Shown piece after piece: positions 43,442-53,010 of a DNA stretch of 64,000 nt. Origin of the DNA: Pontibacter coccineus (GTDB taxonomy: Bacteria > Bacteroidota > Bacteroidia > Cytophagales > Hymenobacteraceae). Every line of letters starts with the position of its first letter. Position 1 is the stretch's first letter. The position numbers were made by a program, and so were the translations under genes. The notes under the pieces are model-generated. The model did no database searches. It saw only the letters and a program-made list of their open reading frames with translations, and was not told the origin of the DNA. Where the stretch lies: positions 1-64,000 of the forward strand of contig NZ_JAUOTN010000008.1 of assembly GCF_030546575.1 (NCBI RefSeq), read 5' to 3'.

Positions 43442-43960
43442 TCAGCTATACCTGATCTCCATTACCTCCACTTCCTCTTCCACACGGCCCAGTTTGAGGT
43501 GCAGTTTCTGCCCAACTTTAGTGCCGGTCACAGCTTGCGCGATGGGGGCTACAAATCCGATCAGCCCTTGCATGACATCCGCTTCGTCTACGCCCACAAT
43601 GGTAAATTTCCGGATGTTGCCGGGTTTGCCACCACTGATGGTGCGTAACTTGACGGTGGCACCAAAGCGAACTTCATCAGTGGTTTGCTCTTGCGGATCG
43701 ATGACCCTAGCGCTGGCGATTCTACCGTTCAGGGCGCTGAGTTTTCCGTTGAGGATGGTGAGCTGGCGGGTGCGGTCGGCCTCGTTTTCGCGGTTGGCTT
43801 CTGCCTGGCTGCGTTCAGATTCCAGTTCTTCTAGCTCGGCCCGGAGCTTCTCCAATCCCTGCGGACGCACGTAGTTGGGCACCCCTGCAGGCAGGGCGGC
43901 ACGGGGCGGAATGATGGGCGCTTCGCCCGCGTCGTCTTCTTTTACAAATGCACGGCTCAT
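43442..43960 (-). CDS. GreA/GreB-family transcription elongation factor
   Basis: The 172-residue protein has an N-terminal acidic/proline segment (about 1-30), a coiled coil (about residues 33-85: LEKLRAELEELESERSQAEANRE), and a C-terminal FKBP-like domain with FGATVKLRT near residue 98 and IGFVAPIAQAVTGTKVGQ near residue 135. Known: Gre factors enter the polymerase secondary channel with the coiled coil and stimulate transcript cleavage through acidic tip residues. The N-terminal extension is like that of GreB-type proteins in Bacteroidota. It stands alone between a repeat region and a hairpin. Confidence 0.87.
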   Translation of the reverse strand: MSRAFVKEDDAGEAPIIPPRAALPAGVPNYVRPQGLEKLRAELEELESERSQAEANRENEADRTRQLTILNGKLSALNGRIASARVIDPQEQTTDEVRFGATVKLRTISGGKPGNIRKFTIVGVDEADVMQGLIGFVAPIAQAVTGTKVGQKLHLKLGRVEEEVEVMEIRYS

Positions 43961-43974
43961 GTCCCGTTATACAG

Positions 43975-44010
43975 CAAGGGAGCGACAGATGTTTCTGCCG
44001 CTCCCTTTTC
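43975..44010. terminator. Strong hairpin between the lytic transglycosylase and Gre-factor genes
   Basis: GGGAGCG.CAGA and TTCTG.CGCTCCC pair around a short loop (about 43978-44006), with TTTTCTT on the plus-strand side. By position it could end the minus-strand transglycosylase transcript (stop at 44098), but the U-tract lies on the other strand. The orientation is uncertain. Confidence 0.6.
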
Positions 44011-44097
44011 TTGTCGCTAAAGTATAGTAACTGTCGCTAAACCACCCGGCAATCTTGAAGTTCGATCAACTGAACCTATTTATTTTTGTCAATAACC

Positions 44098-45018
44098 TTA
44101 CATTGGCATTTGCAGCACATACTCTTTGCCTTCCGGGACAGTCAGCTTATACCCCCTGATCCAGGGGTTGTAGAGGCGCAGGGTTTTGTAGTTGATGCCT
44201 TGTTCCAAAGCAAAAGCGGGCAGGTCGTTGATGGTATTGGTTACAGAAAGCGGCTTGCTGGGCAGTGGCTTGTAGCCATGCTCTACGGCCAGGTCAAAGC
44301 CGTATTTCTGCGGATTGCCCAGTATTTCTTTCAGCGCCAGGATGCGGAACATGTAGCGGGACGTCTCGTCGTTCAGGTATAAGTCGTAGTAGTCCGTTAC
44401 ACCCTGCTGTTTCATGGCGCGTTCTATACCTGCCATGCCGCGGTTATAAGAGGCGGCGGCGTTGGTCCAGTTCCCGAACTTGGCTTTGGCGGTTTTGAGA
44501 TAGCGGCAGGCCGCCAGGGTAGACTTCTGAATATGGTAACGCTCGTCTATTTCACTGTTCACCACCATGCCATAACCTCGGGCCGTGTCGGGCATCAACT
44601 GCCAGAAACCGGAAGCGCCAGCCGGCGAGGTCACATGGCTCAGCAAGCTTTCGGCCAGGGCAAGGTATACGAAGTCCTCCGGTATGTCATTCTCCTTCAG
44701 TAGTTGCTTGATTTCAGGCACATAGCGCTGCATGCGCTTGAGAGCCAGTAAGGTGCTGGTATGCAGATAGGAATTGGCCAGCAATTCGCGGTCGAGGCGC
44801 TCGGCTACATCCGGCACGTTCAAGGGCACGGGTTCGCCCGCAAAGGTAATGGCATCGGGCAGGGCAGGGGATGTGAAAATCTGCCTGTTTGTTTCAAACG
44901 CCCGGTCGTTGCGCTCGTTTGGCGTGGCGTTCAGCTTCAGGCTGTTCTCGCCGGTGAATTGTAAAACCAACAGGGGGGCGACCAACACCCATCCGTACTT
45001 AATAAATTGCTGTTTCAT
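44098..45018 (-). CDS. Membrane-bound lytic murein transglycosylase, MltD-like (SLT domain)
   Basis: The 306-residue protein has an N-terminal signal/anchor (KYGWVLVAPLLVLQF) and an SLT domain (about residues 105-235). The catalytic Glu lies in FVYLALAESLLSH (near residue 127), followed by GASGFWQLMPDTARGYG and ASYNRGMAGIERAM. The last about 45 residues resemble a LysM peptidoglycan-binding unit (INDLPAFALEQGINYKTLRLYNP). Known role: cleavage of glycan strands with 1,6-anhydro formation. A good AAAGGAG ribosome site precedes the ATG. The 280-bp gap up to the esterase stop holds no gene. Confidence 0.9.
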   Translation of the reverse strand: MKQQFIKYGWVLVAPLLVLQFTGENSLKLNATPNERNDRAFETNRQIFTSPALPDAITFAGEPVPLNVPDVAERLDRELLANSYLHTSTLLALKRMQRYVPEIKQLLKENDIPEDFVYLALAESLLSHVTSPAGASGFWQLMPDTARGYGMVVNSEIDERYHIQKSTLAACRYLKTAKAKFGNWTNAAASYNRGMAGIERAMKQQGVTDYYDLYLNDETSRYMFRILALKEILGNPQKYGFDLAVEHGYKPLPSKPLSVTNTINDLPAFALEQGINYKTLRLYNPWIRGYKLTVPEGKEYVLQMPM

Positions 45019-45297
45019 AGCGTGCTCCTTTCTTATACCTATCTGTTATAACCTGAAAACCGTGGGCGAATTGTGTTTCAAGGTAAGGAAAAATGCAATA
45101 GGATGCCAGCTGCTACAGTAGTTTTTAAACTGGCAAAAAGGCCATTATGAAAATATTTTCACCCTAAAATGGCTCTAACGAACACGTCAGGTATAAGATG
45201 AGCGCTTTTCAGGCATCGGACGAAAGAGTATTGATAAAGAGTTAACATATACGTTTTGCAATATTCCGGAGATGAGCGTATACTTGAAAATGTGCCC

Positions 45298-46440
45298 TTA
45301 CTTTCCAAGCATAAAGGTAAGCGCCCTGGGCATGCGCTTCGCCCACGCGGCTTCGTTGTGCTGCGCATTTCTGTCCAGTATCCAGATATAGTCTTTGCCC
45401 ACGCGGTAACCTTTTTGCTTCAGTGCCTGGAGCATCTCGTCTATACCTGGCTGCAAACGCGCCTCGAGGTCGATGCCGCCGTTGTCGATGTAAAATTTCA
45501 GCTTCTTCTTTTTGCCGGTATAAGCCTGCACCTCTTTCACATAGTCGATGTGCATGATCTTAAAAGCAGGTGACATGCAAATGGCCTTGCTGAACACCTG
45601 CGGATATTCCCAGGCCAGCATAAACGCCATGATGCCCCCAGCCGACGAGCCACCCGTTAAGGTATGTTTCGCACCCGGTTTGGTGCGGTAATGCTGATCG
45701 ATGAGCGGCTTAACCGTGTTTACCACAAAGTCCATGTAAGCGCTCCCTTTCATACCCGGTACATACTCTTCCATACGGTCCGGAGTGTTGTAAATTCCCA
45801 CGATGATGGTGGGCTCCATTTGCTTGATCCGTATAAGGCTGTCGGCTGTTTCGTCGATGCGCCAATCTACCCCAAACGAGCTGGTGGCTGGATCGAACAC
45901 GTTTTGGCCATCGTGCATGTAGAGTACCGGGTATCGCTTGTTACTTTGCTCGTAGCCCGGAGGCAACCAAACGATCAGGTCGCGGGGTTTCAGACTGTCG
46001 GCGGTGAGGCTCCGGTGGTAGCGCACTGTACCCGTAATGCCGCCGGTAACTGTTCGCGCTTCCTTCTTCAGCCAATGCCTCAATTCGTGCTGCACGGTGG
46101 TGTCGCCTTTGAGTTGCAGGCTGAAGTTTGGCAAAGGCTTGCCTTGTGCGTCGGTAGCCTCGGAGTCCCAGGAACCCAGCGTGAACTTGTAAGCAACTGA
46201 TGGCTCTTTCAGGTATAGCGTCTTTTCCCATACCTGTCCGCCTACAGCTTGTAGCGCCACTTTGTCCGGCTGCCAGTTACCGAGCGCTGGCGAACTGCCG
46301 CTCAGGTATACGTGCTGCGAATCCAGCATTGTGGCAGCGTTTATCCGGAAGGTCACGCGGACGCTATCGGGCCGTTGTTGCCCCGACACAGTCAGGCAAA
46401 AGCTGCCCATAGCAAGCAAGGTCAACAGAAAGCGTTTCAT
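45298..46440 (-). CDS. Exported esterase-family alpha/beta hydrolase with N-terminal CBM20-like domain
   Basis: The 380-residue protein has a signal peptide ending at VSGQ (about residue 21). Residues about 25-125 form a starch-binding CBM20-like domain (VTFRINAATM, LGNWQPDKV, WEKTLYL..PSVAYKFTLGSW). The esterase-D/Fes-like hydrolase contains YMHDGQNVFD near residue 175 and the nucleophile in TGGSSAGGIMA near residue 265. The catalytic His is probably in QHNEAAW near residue 363. Known for relatives: enterobactin, feruloyl or acetyl ester hydrolysis; the substrate here is unknown. A -7 element lies 27 bp upstream of its start. Confidence 0.88.
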   Translation of the reverse strand: MKRFLLTLLAMGSFCLTVSGQQRPDSVRVTFRINAATMLDSQHVYLSGSSPALGNWQPDKVALQAVGGQVWEKTLYLKEPSVAYKFTLGSWDSEATDAQGKPLPNFSLQLKGDTTVQHELRHWLKKEARTVTGGITGTVRYHRSLTADSLKPRDLIVWLPPGYEQSNKRYPVLYMHDGQNVFDPATSSFGVDWRIDETADSLIRIKQMEPTIIVGIYNTPDRMEEYVPGMKGSAYMDFVVNTVKPLIDQHYRTKPGAKHTLTGGSSAGGIMAFMLAWEYPQVFSKAICMSPAFKIMHIDYVKEVQAYTGKKKKLKFYIDNGGIDLEARLQPGIDEMLQALKQKGYRVGKDYIWILDRNAQHNEAAWAKRMPRALTFMLGK

Positions 46441-46466
46441 AAGTTTTGCCGCATGTGGTTCTGCCG

Positions 46467-46474
46467 CAAAGATA
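46467..46474 (-). promoter_or_regulatory. Bacteroidota -7 promoter element TATCTTTG for the esterase gene
   Basis: On the minus strand TATCTTTG matches TAnnTTTG perfectly, between the GNAT stop and the esterase ATG. Unlike the sulfur promoters, no GTGAC palindrome lies 22 bp upstream. Confidence 0.55.
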
Positions 46475-46483
46475 GGGGAAATG

Positions 46484-47431
46484 TCACAGACAGCGGACGT
46501 CGAGCGTCAGCGGTTCGTCGGGATTGAGTTCCTTGGTGCTCACGACGTAGTGACTGAAAGCATTGAGGGCGCTTTTCTGCAGGGCATGGTACACCGCATC
46601 GCTGGGCTGGCAACAGATCTGCATGTAATTGATGCCTTGTTTATAAAGCTGCAGCGATACCTCGGGCAGGGTATGGATGTTGTCCTGGGTCAGGTTGTAA
46701 ATGGTCGTCGTTTTCAATACCGATCCGACCAGGGGCACATACTTGTTCGTCCGGACAAATCGTTTTCCGAGCCATAGCCCACCGCTCAGCACAGGGCTCA
46801 CGGACTTCACCTTAAACTGGTATACCTGGTGCGTGTGCCACAAGCCGAGCCCACTATCCGTCACTTCGTAGTATTCGCTCAGGCTATCGCTATCGGAGAG
46901 CAGCGATATATTGAAAACAGGCTCCCCGATGGCAGTATTTTCGACCCGGATGGTGCGCGCTGTTGGGAAGGTCAGGTATAGGAATTCGTACCGGAAGGTA
47001 TTGCGGTAGGATTTGGAGATCAGGTGCAACATGGTGAGGTTGCCTGACCGCAGGGTAGTGCATTGGCGCGTCAGTCCCTTGGGCTCAAAAAAGCGCTTTC
47101 GCAGGCAGGTAGCCAGTTCTCGCCCGATGCCCCTGTTCCGGACAGCTGGGTTGACCACCACGTCGAAACCAAATCCTGTATGCTGCAGTTCGCCGTTGAT
47201 ACGCATGGGAGCCTTCGCAGCAGTGGCACCAGCCAGTACCTTGTCATCTGGCCCAATAGCGACAAAGGCAGTATAGTCTTCAAAAAGCGCTGCCCGACTC
47301 AGAAATTCCGAACGCACGGTTTCAAGCTTGACCATAAACCCTTGGGGAGACAGACGCTCGATTTCCAAGAGCGCCTGTTCATGTTCAGGACGATAGGGCA
47401 CTATTTTGAAACCCTTGTTTTTCTTGGCCAT
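46484..47431 (-). CDS. GNAT-family N-acetyltransferase
   Basis: The 315-residue protein has an N-terminal GNAT fold (about residues 10-150). The acetyl-CoA binding loop is in VVNPAVRNRGIGRELATCLRKRF (about residues 92-114), with the R/Q-x-x-G-x-G/A signature visible as RNRGIG. The C-terminal half (about 160-315) is a separate domain that I do not recognise, perhaps a second degenerate GNAT fold. Known chemistry: acetyl transfer to an amine; the acceptor is unknown. It is single on the minus strand, downstream of a long AT-rich gap. Confidence 0.8.
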   Translation of the reverse strand: MAKKNKGFKIVPYRPEHEQALLEIERLSPQGFMVKLETVRSEFLSRAALFEDYTAFVAIGPDDKVLAGATAAKAPMRINGELQHTGFGFDVVVNPAVRNRGIGRELATCLRKRFFEPKGLTRQCTTLRSGNLTMLHLISKSYRNTFRYEFLYLTFPTARTIRVENTAIGEPVFNISLLSDSDSLSEYYEVTDSGLGLWHTHQVYQFKVKSVSPVLSGGLWLGKRFVRTNKYVPLVGSVLKTTTIYNLTQDNIHTLPEVSLQLYKQGINYMQICCQPSDAVYHALQKSALNAFSHYVVSTKELNPDEPLTLDVRCL

Positions 47432-47695
47432 CGTGGCATGAAGTAGCTGCCTTCTTAGCGCTAAGCGAACTTCTGCGGGTAGGGCAAGTGGTAAGAATAG
47501 GTTAACTAATCTTCTTTTAAGTACGATTTATTTTGTAAATAAGCTAATATAAATTTTGATTATATTAAGTGAATGAAGGTGCTCTGAAAATTTATTGATT
47601 CATTAAAATTGATGGTGGAACATCCTGCATAAACCCGGTGAGATAGTTAGGTAAAGGAGTAGGAATACGAGGATAGGCTAGTTGATTTTAAAATA
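47432..47695. other. Gene-free AT-rich gap upstream of the GNAT gene
   Basis: The stretch is AT-rich (especially about 47510-47600) and without an ORF of note. It probably holds the GNAT promoter, though no perfect TAnnTTTG element was spotted. The nuo terminator follows at its right end. Confidence 0.4.
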
Positions 47696-47724
47696 GAAAA
47701 GCCCCTCTGGTTAGAGGGGCTTTT
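47696..47724 (-). terminator. Intrinsic terminator of the complex I (nuo) operon
   Basis: GCCCCTCT (47701-47708) and AGAGGGGC (47713-47720) form a perfect stem with a GGTT loop, with AAAA and TTTT on the two sides, so it can act in both directions. It lies 22 bp after the nuoN stop. Confidence 0.95.
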
Positions 47725-47746
47725 CCTGCGGTTAGTTAAGCGTATG

Positions 47747-49201
47747 TTAAGGTGTAGTAGTCGCAATTAATCCCTGTATGATCTGCAGCAGGCCAGATGG
47801 GTATACCCCAATGTAAACCAGTAGCAAAGCCAGCACAGTCAGCGTTCCCACGCTCGCCACATAAATGGATGGCCGTAGTTTGCCGCGCGGCTCTACCTGA
47901 GTTTCCGCTTCAGGCTGCTGAAACATGACGGCCACAATGCGGATGTAGTAGAAGAGGCCGATGACACTGTTGAGCGCCAGCATCACCACCAGTAGCCACA
48001 GTTGCGTGTTCACGCCCGCGGCCAGAATGTAGAACTTGCCTACAAAGCCAGCCGTGAGCGGTATACCTGCCAGCGAAAGCACCATGGCCGTGAACACAGC
48101 CGCCGTCCAAGGCCTGCGCCAGAGCAGGGCGCGGTAGTCCTCGAGTTGCTCTGCGTCCCGCTCCTTATCGGAGAGCATGGCGACCACCCCGAAGGCGCCG
48201 ACGGTGGTGATGAAGTAGGCCACCAGGTAAAAGGTCACCGCTTCCACACCCATTTCGTTGCCTGCCAGGAAGGCCACCAGCAGGTAACCCAGGTGCGCAA
48301 TGGAAGAGTAGGCGAGAATGCGCTTGACGTTGCGCTGCAGCAGGGCCAGCAGGTTGCCAGCCAGCATCGAGGCGATGGCCACGATGGTAAAGATCAGCAC
48401 AAGCGTCGGGTAGCGGAAACCATCCACTTCCATAAAAAAGCGAATCAACACGCCCAGCACGCCGCCTTTGGAAACCGTGGCGATAAAAGCCGTCACCGGT
48501 GCCGGAGCGCCTTCGTACACATCCGGCGCCCACATGTGAAAGGGCACCACACTCAGTTTAAACCCAATGCCCACGATCATCATCCCGAAGCCGGTGAGCA
48601 GTAGCAGCGGCAGTTCAGTAAAGCTCGCAATGGCGGAGGCTATACCTGCAAACTCCATGGTGCCGGTACTGGCGTAAACCAACGCCATCCCAAAGAGCAG
48701 AAATGCGGAAGAGAAAGCGGCCAGGATCAAATACTTTATACCTGCCTCGTCTGAACGTTCACGGGTACGGAGGTAGGCGATGAGGGCGTAAAGCGAGACG
48801 CTCAGGATTTCCAGACCTAAAAATAGCGAGGCGAAATGCGTGCTGATGACCAGTACGCAGGTCCCGATAGTTGCCAGCAGGAGCAGGATGTAATACTCTT
48901 CCTTGCGCTCTTCCCGTTGCTCAAAATAGGCATAGGAAAGCATGCTGATGAGCAGGGCCGTGAGCAGGATCATGCCGATGTAAAAAACGCCGAAGCCGTC
49001 GATGACCAGTAGCGGCCCGATGGTATAGCGCCCCACATCGCGCAGGTCATAGAGCGACGCAAAAGCCGCCAGGAAGGAAACGGCCGTGATCACATACATG
49101 ATCTTATGGTTGCGCCCCACGGCAATCACCAGCATGGATACCAGCACGGCAAAGGTGAGGATAAGCAGCGGCATGAGGTGTTGGAAATCAGTCAGCGTCA
49201 T
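47747..49201 (-). CDS. nuoN: NADH-quinone oxidoreductase subunit N
   Basis: The 484-residue, about 14-helix antiporter-like subunit is the last gene of the operon. It carries the family features: a conserved Lys/Pro helix around FKLSVVPFHMWAPDVYEGAP (near residue 218), LQRNVKRILAYSSIAHLGY (near 288) and a long C-terminal helix pair. Known role: one of three proton-pumping channels in the membrane arm of complex I. It starts 20 bp after the nuoM stop. Confidence 0.95.
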   Translation of the reverse strand: MTLTDFQHLMPLLILTFAVLVSMLVIAVGRNHKIMYVITAVSFLAAFASLYDLRDVGRYTIGPLLVIDGFGVFYIGMILLTALLISMLSYAYFEQREERKEEYYILLLLATIGTCVLVISTHFASLFLGLEILSVSLYALIAYLRTRERSDEAGIKYLILAAFSSAFLLFGMALVYASTGTMEFAGIASAIASFTELPLLLLTGFGMMIVGIGFKLSVVPFHMWAPDVYEGAPAPVTAFIATVSKGGVLGVLIRFFMEVDGFRYPTLVLIFTIVAIASMLAGNLLALLQRNVKRILAYSSIAHLGYLLVAFLAGNEMGVEAVTFYLVAYFITTVGAFGVVAMLSDKERDAEQLEDYRALLWRRPWTAAVFTAMVLSLAGIPLTAGFVGKFYILAAGVNTQLWLLVVMLALNSVIGLFYYIRIVAVMFQQPEAETQVEPRGKLRPSIYVASVGTLTVLALLLVYIGVYPSGLLQIIQGLIATTTP

Positions 49202-49221
49202 GGCGTTTTAGTTTGGAGATC

Positions 49222-50814
49222 TTATTGATTTAAAGTTTTTGAGATGTGGATATTTGGAGATGGTTTCTTTTCTCCAAGCACAACCTCTATGGTTTTTGTC
49301 TCTGGTCCAGCCACCTCAGCCACCTGCTCCCGTTCTGGCGCCGATCCGGTGTAGGCCTGTAGTTGCTCCCGGATGCTGGGTTGGGCCGTATCGAGGAATG
49401 GTTGTGGGTAGAAGCCCAGCCACAGGATCAGCACGACCATAGGTATAGCAATGAGCATTTCGCGGGCGTTCAGGTCAGGCAGGGCTTGCTTCAGCTTATG
49501 CTCTTCCAAAAAGATTTTCTGCATGATGCGGAGCGAATAAATGGTAGCCAGCACGATGCCGATGGTCGCAAAAACCGTCAGCCAATTATTCGCCTGCCAG
49601 GAGCCGACCAAAGTCAGGAACTCCGCGATAAAATTACCGAGTCCGGGCAGGCCGAGCGATGCCATCACGAAGACCAGACAGATGAAGCCCATTTTGGGAG
49701 CCGTGGACCAGAAGCCGCCCATTTGCCGGATGTCGCGGGTATGGAGGCGCTCGTAGAGGAATCCGGCGATGATGAAGAGCGCGCCCGTGCTCAGGCCGTG
49801 CGTGATCATCTGCATGACCACGCCCTGCAACGCCCATTCGTTGAAGGCAAACACCCCCAGTATGACAAAGCCCATGTGGCTCACGCTGGTATAGGCTACC
49901 AGTCGCTTGAGGTCTGTTTGCGAAAAGGCCAGCATCGCGCCGTAGAGAATGCCGATTACACCCAGCAGCATGGCCCAGGGCGCAAACTCCACGGTAGCGG
50001 TCGGGAAAAGCGGCAGCACGAAACGCAACAGTCCGTAAGCCCCGGTCTTGAGCAACAGACCCGCCAGGATCACGCTACCCGCAGTAGGCGCCTGTGAGTG
50101 CGCGTCGGGGAGCCAGGAGTGGAAAGGCACAATAGGGAGCTTCACCAGGAAAGCGGCCAGGAAACCGAACATCAGCAGCCGTGCCGCTTCGGGCGCCAGC
50201 GTGGTGTTGAGCAACTCGAAATAGCTGAAGGTATAGAGGCCGGTCTGGTTGCCGTGAATGAAGTAGAGTCCGAGGATGGCCAGCAGCATGAGCAGCCCGG
50301 AGGCCTGTGTGAAGAGGAAAAATTTGGCGGCGGCGTAGCGGCGGTTTTCGTGTCCCCAGATGCCGATGAGGAAGTACATCGGGATGAGCATCACCTCCCA
50401 GAAAAAGTAGAATAGGAAGAGGTCCATGGTGAGGAACACGCCCGCTATACCTGCCAGCACCCACAGCAGGTTGAGGTGAAAGAAGGCGACCTTGGTCTGA
50501 ATCTCCCGCCACGAAATAAGCACCGACAACAGGCCTAGAAAAAAGGTGAGCAGCAGTAACAGCAGGCTCAGCCCGTCCAGCGCCAGGCTGAAGCTGATGC
50601 CCCACTGCGGAATCCAGGGCATGTTGTATTGCACCAGCCAGGCCGAACCCAGCACAGGTGCAGGATTACTCAGCCACAGGTATAGCGTGAGCCCGAAAAC
50701 AGCCAGCACCGACCCCAGCGCTATCCAGCGGGGTAGGGAGCGGTTTACCTTCCCGGAAATCCAGGCCAGCACACCGCCGGCCATCAGTATCGCAATCAGC
50801 CAGACCAGTATCAT
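49222..50814 (-). CDS. nuoM: NADH-quinone oxidoreductase subunit M
   Basis: The 530-residue antiporter-like subunit has the conserved Glu helix (FYFFWEVMLIPMYFLIG near residue 135), the Lys/His-bearing LPIVPFHSWLPDAHSQAPTA segment (near 226), and SQTDLKRLVAYTSVSHMGF (near 300). The C-terminal about 40 residues are a charged tail beyond the usual end. Its start overlaps the nuoL stop by 4 bp (ATGA), indicating coupled translation. Confidence 0.96.
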   Translation of the reverse strand: MILVWLIAILMAGGVLAWISGKVNRSLPRWIALGSVLAVFGLTLYLWLSNPAPVLGSAWLVQYNMPWIPQWGISFSLALDGLSLLLLLLTFFLGLLSVLISWREIQTKVAFFHLNLLWVLAGIAGVFLTMDLFLFYFFWEVMLIPMYFLIGIWGHENRRYAAAKFFLFTQASGLLMLLAILGLYFIHGNQTGLYTFSYFELLNTTLAPEAARLLMFGFLAAFLVKLPIVPFHSWLPDAHSQAPTAGSVILAGLLLKTGAYGLLRFVLPLFPTATVEFAPWAMLLGVIGILYGAMLAFSQTDLKRLVAYTSVSHMGFVILGVFAFNEWALQGVVMQMITHGLSTGALFIIAGFLYERLHTRDIRQMGGFWSTAPKMGFICLVFVMASLGLPGLGNFIAEFLTLVGSWQANNWLTVFATIGIVLATIYSLRIMQKIFLEEHKLKQALPDLNAREMLIAIPMVVLILWLGFYPQPFLDTAQPSIREQLQAYTGSAPEREQVAEVAGPETKTIEVVLGEKKPSPNIHISKTLNQ

Positions 50815-52697
50815 AGCAGTAGACTTATGGTTATTATCATGATCGCCCCTACCACAATGCCGGCCACGTAATTGCGCATCACGCCGGTTTGGGTGGAGGA
50901 AAAGAGGCGGTGCGCGCCTTGGGTAATATGGGCGATGAAGGTATAGATCGAGTCGATGAAGTCGCCTTTATTCAGCTTCGAGAGGTAGACATAGGGTCGC
51001 ACAAAAAGCGTGTCGTAGAGCTGGTCGAAGCCCCAGCCAGAGTGCCAGAACCGGTGTAGGGCCATGGCGATTTCGGAGCGGTGTAGGCTCTCGATGAGCG
51101 CCGGCTTTTTGTAGTAGAAGAGGTAGGCGATGAAAATACCACTCAGCGAAACCACCGCTGCCAGCAACTGCAGCATCCACTCGTATTGACTCAAGCCTTC
51201 CACTACGTTTACAGCCGGCAGTACAGGAGACAGGAAGTCGGAGAACAGCACCACATGGCCGAAGTTATGCGGCAGCTCGATGAAACCTCCTGCAAAGGAG
51301 AGCACACCGAGGATGATCAACGGAACCAATATCGCCAGGGTTGGTTTGTGTCCGACATGCGTTTTCTCTTCGCCAAAGAAGGTAAGGAAGACCATGCGGA
51401 AGGTATAGATGGAGGTGATGAATGCGCCCAGCAAGCCAGCCAGGTATAGCCAGATGTTGCCTTTCTCACCAGCCAGCTGCAGCCACAGGATCTGGTCCTT
51501 GCTGTAGAAACCCGCCGACACCAGCGGGAAGGCCGCGAGCGAAGCCGCCCCAATCAGGAAGGTATAGAATACAACGGGTAGCTTTTTGCTAAGGCCGCCC
51601 ATTTTGCGCATGTCCTGTTCGTGGTGCAGTGCCAGAATGATGGCTCCGGCGCAAAGGAAAAGCAGGGCTTTGAAGAAGCCGTGGATCATGAAGTGGAACA
51701 CGCCCGCCGACCAGGCACCCACACCCAGGGCCAGGAACATGTAGCCGACCTGACTGATGGTAGAGTAGGCGAGTACCCGCTTGATGTCATGCTGGGTGAG
51801 CGCTGCAAAACCTGCAATCAGCAAGGTGGCAGCGCCAATTGCGGCTACGGCCGTCATGGCCACAGGGGAAAGTTCGAAGATGACGTGCATGCGGGCAATC
51901 AGGTATACGCCGGCCGTCACCATGGTAGCCGCGTGTATGAGCGCACTCACCGGCGTCGGACCCGCCATGGCATCAGGCAGCCAGGTCTGCAATGGCAATT
52001 GTCCCGATTTGCCTACGGCCCCGCCCAGCAAGAGCAGCGCTATGATCATAGCCGTTTCGTTACCAACGCTCCATACCTGCGCTGCCTCCGTGGAGATAGT
52101 TTGGATGTGCAGCGTACCGAAGTGCTGAAAGAGCATGAAGAGGCCGATGGCCATGGCCGTATCCCCAACACGCGTGATGATAAAAGCCTTTCGGGCAGCA
52201 TAGCCGTTGGCGGGTTCCTTGTACCAGAATCCGATGAGCAGGTAGGAGCAGAGGCCCACGCCTTCCCAACCCAGGTATAGCAACAGTAAGTTATCGGCCA
52301 TCACGAGCATGAGCATGGAGCCTACGAAGAGGTTCATGCAGGCGAAGAAGCGGGCATAGTCCGTGTCTTCCGCCATGTACTCGGTGGAGTAGATGTGAAT
52401 CAGAAAGCCGACGAAGGTGATGACGAAAATGAAGACCATCGACAGGGCGTCGAGGTGGAAAGCGATAGAAGGACTGAAGCCTGCCACATCAAACCACTGC
52501 CACAGTTCCTGCCTGATAAAGTCCGGTCGTGAGCTAAGAAATTCTATACCCAACACCAGCGTAATGGCCGCGGCTATACCTACACTCCCGACCCCGATGG
52601 CCGAGACGAGCATGCGGGAAATGCGCTTGCCGAAGAGCACCAGCAAGAGGGCGCCGGCAAAGGGCAGGGCGGGGATCAACCAGAGTAATTCTCCCAT
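50811..52697 (-). CDS. nuoL: NADH-quinone oxidoreductase subunit L
   Basis: The 628-residue antiporter-like subunit has the hallmark GWEGVGLCSYLLIGFW segment (near residue 144), GQLPLQTWLPDAMAGPTPVSALIHAATMV split over about 233-258, and the long lateral helix and anchor at the C-terminus. Known role: the distal proton pump of complex I. Its start lies 4 bp after the nuoK stop. Confidence 0.96.
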   Translation of the reverse strand: MGELLWLIPALPFAGALLLVLFGKRISRMLVSAIGVGSVGIAAAITLVLGIEFLSSRPDFIRQELWQWFDVAGFSPSIAFHLDALSMVFIFVITFVGFLIHIYSTEYMAEDTDYARFFACMNLFVGSMLMLVMADNLLLLYLGWEGVGLCSYLLIGFWYKEPANGYAARKAFIITRVGDTAMAIGLFMLFQHFGTLHIQTISTEAAQVWSVGNETAMIIALLLLGGAVGKSGQLPLQTWLPDAMAGPTPVSALIHAATMVTAGVYLIARMHVIFELSPVAMTAVAAIGAATLLIAGFAALTQHDIKRVLAYSTISQVGYMFLALGVGAWSAGVFHFMIHGFFKALLFLCAGAIILALHHEQDMRKMGGLSKKLPVVFYTFLIGAASLAAFPLVSAGFYSKDQILWLQLAGEKGNIWLYLAGLLGAFITSIYTFRMVFLTFFGEEKTHVGHKPTLAILVPLIILGVLSFAGGFIELPHNFGHVVLFSDFLSPVLPAVNVVEGLSQYEWMLQLLAAVVSLSGIFIAYLFYYKKPALIESLHRSEIAMALHRFWHSGWGFDQLYDTLFVRPYVYLSKLNKGDFIDSIYTFIAHITQGAHRLFSSTQTGVMRNYVAGIVVGAIMIITISLLL

Positions 52698-52701
52698 CGT
52701 T

Positions 52702-53010
52702 TTATCCTTTCATAAAGTTGGCTGCGTCGCTGTTGAGCGTCTTCAGCTGGTGATAGATCTGCAGTATCAGGGCCAATCCAACCGACACTTCGGCAGCGGC
52801 CATCGTGAGGATGAAGATAAACATGATCTGTCCGTCCGGCTGCGCCCAGTGACTACCCGCCACAATAAAAGCGAGCCCGGCAGCATTCAGCATGATTTCC
52901 ACCGAAATGAGCATGAAGATGATGTTGCGGCGAATCATCACACTGATCAGCCCGAGCATAAACAGGATGCCCGCCAGCAGCAAGCCGGTTTCCATGGGTA
53001 TAGCGGTCAT
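52702..53010 (-). CDS. nuoK: NADH-quinone oxidoreductase subunit K
   Basis: The 102-residue, three-helix subunit carries the two conserved membrane Glu residues ([13 protein letters not shown] near residue 37, and [11 protein letters not shown] near 73). These are part of the E-channel that links quinone chemistry to pumping. The start overlaps nuoJ by 4 bp. Confidence 0.95.
   Translation of the reverse strand: MTAIPMETGLLLAGILFMLGLISVMIRRNIIFMLISVEIMLNAAGLAFIVAGSHWAQPDGQIMFIFILTMAAAEVSVGLALILQIYHQLKTLNSDAANFMKG

Noticed and set aside
46474..46510. Sulfur-regulon operator upstream of the esterase -7 element
   Set aside because: The -7 element is perfect, but no GTGAC/GTCAC palindrome occurs at the required 22-bp distance.
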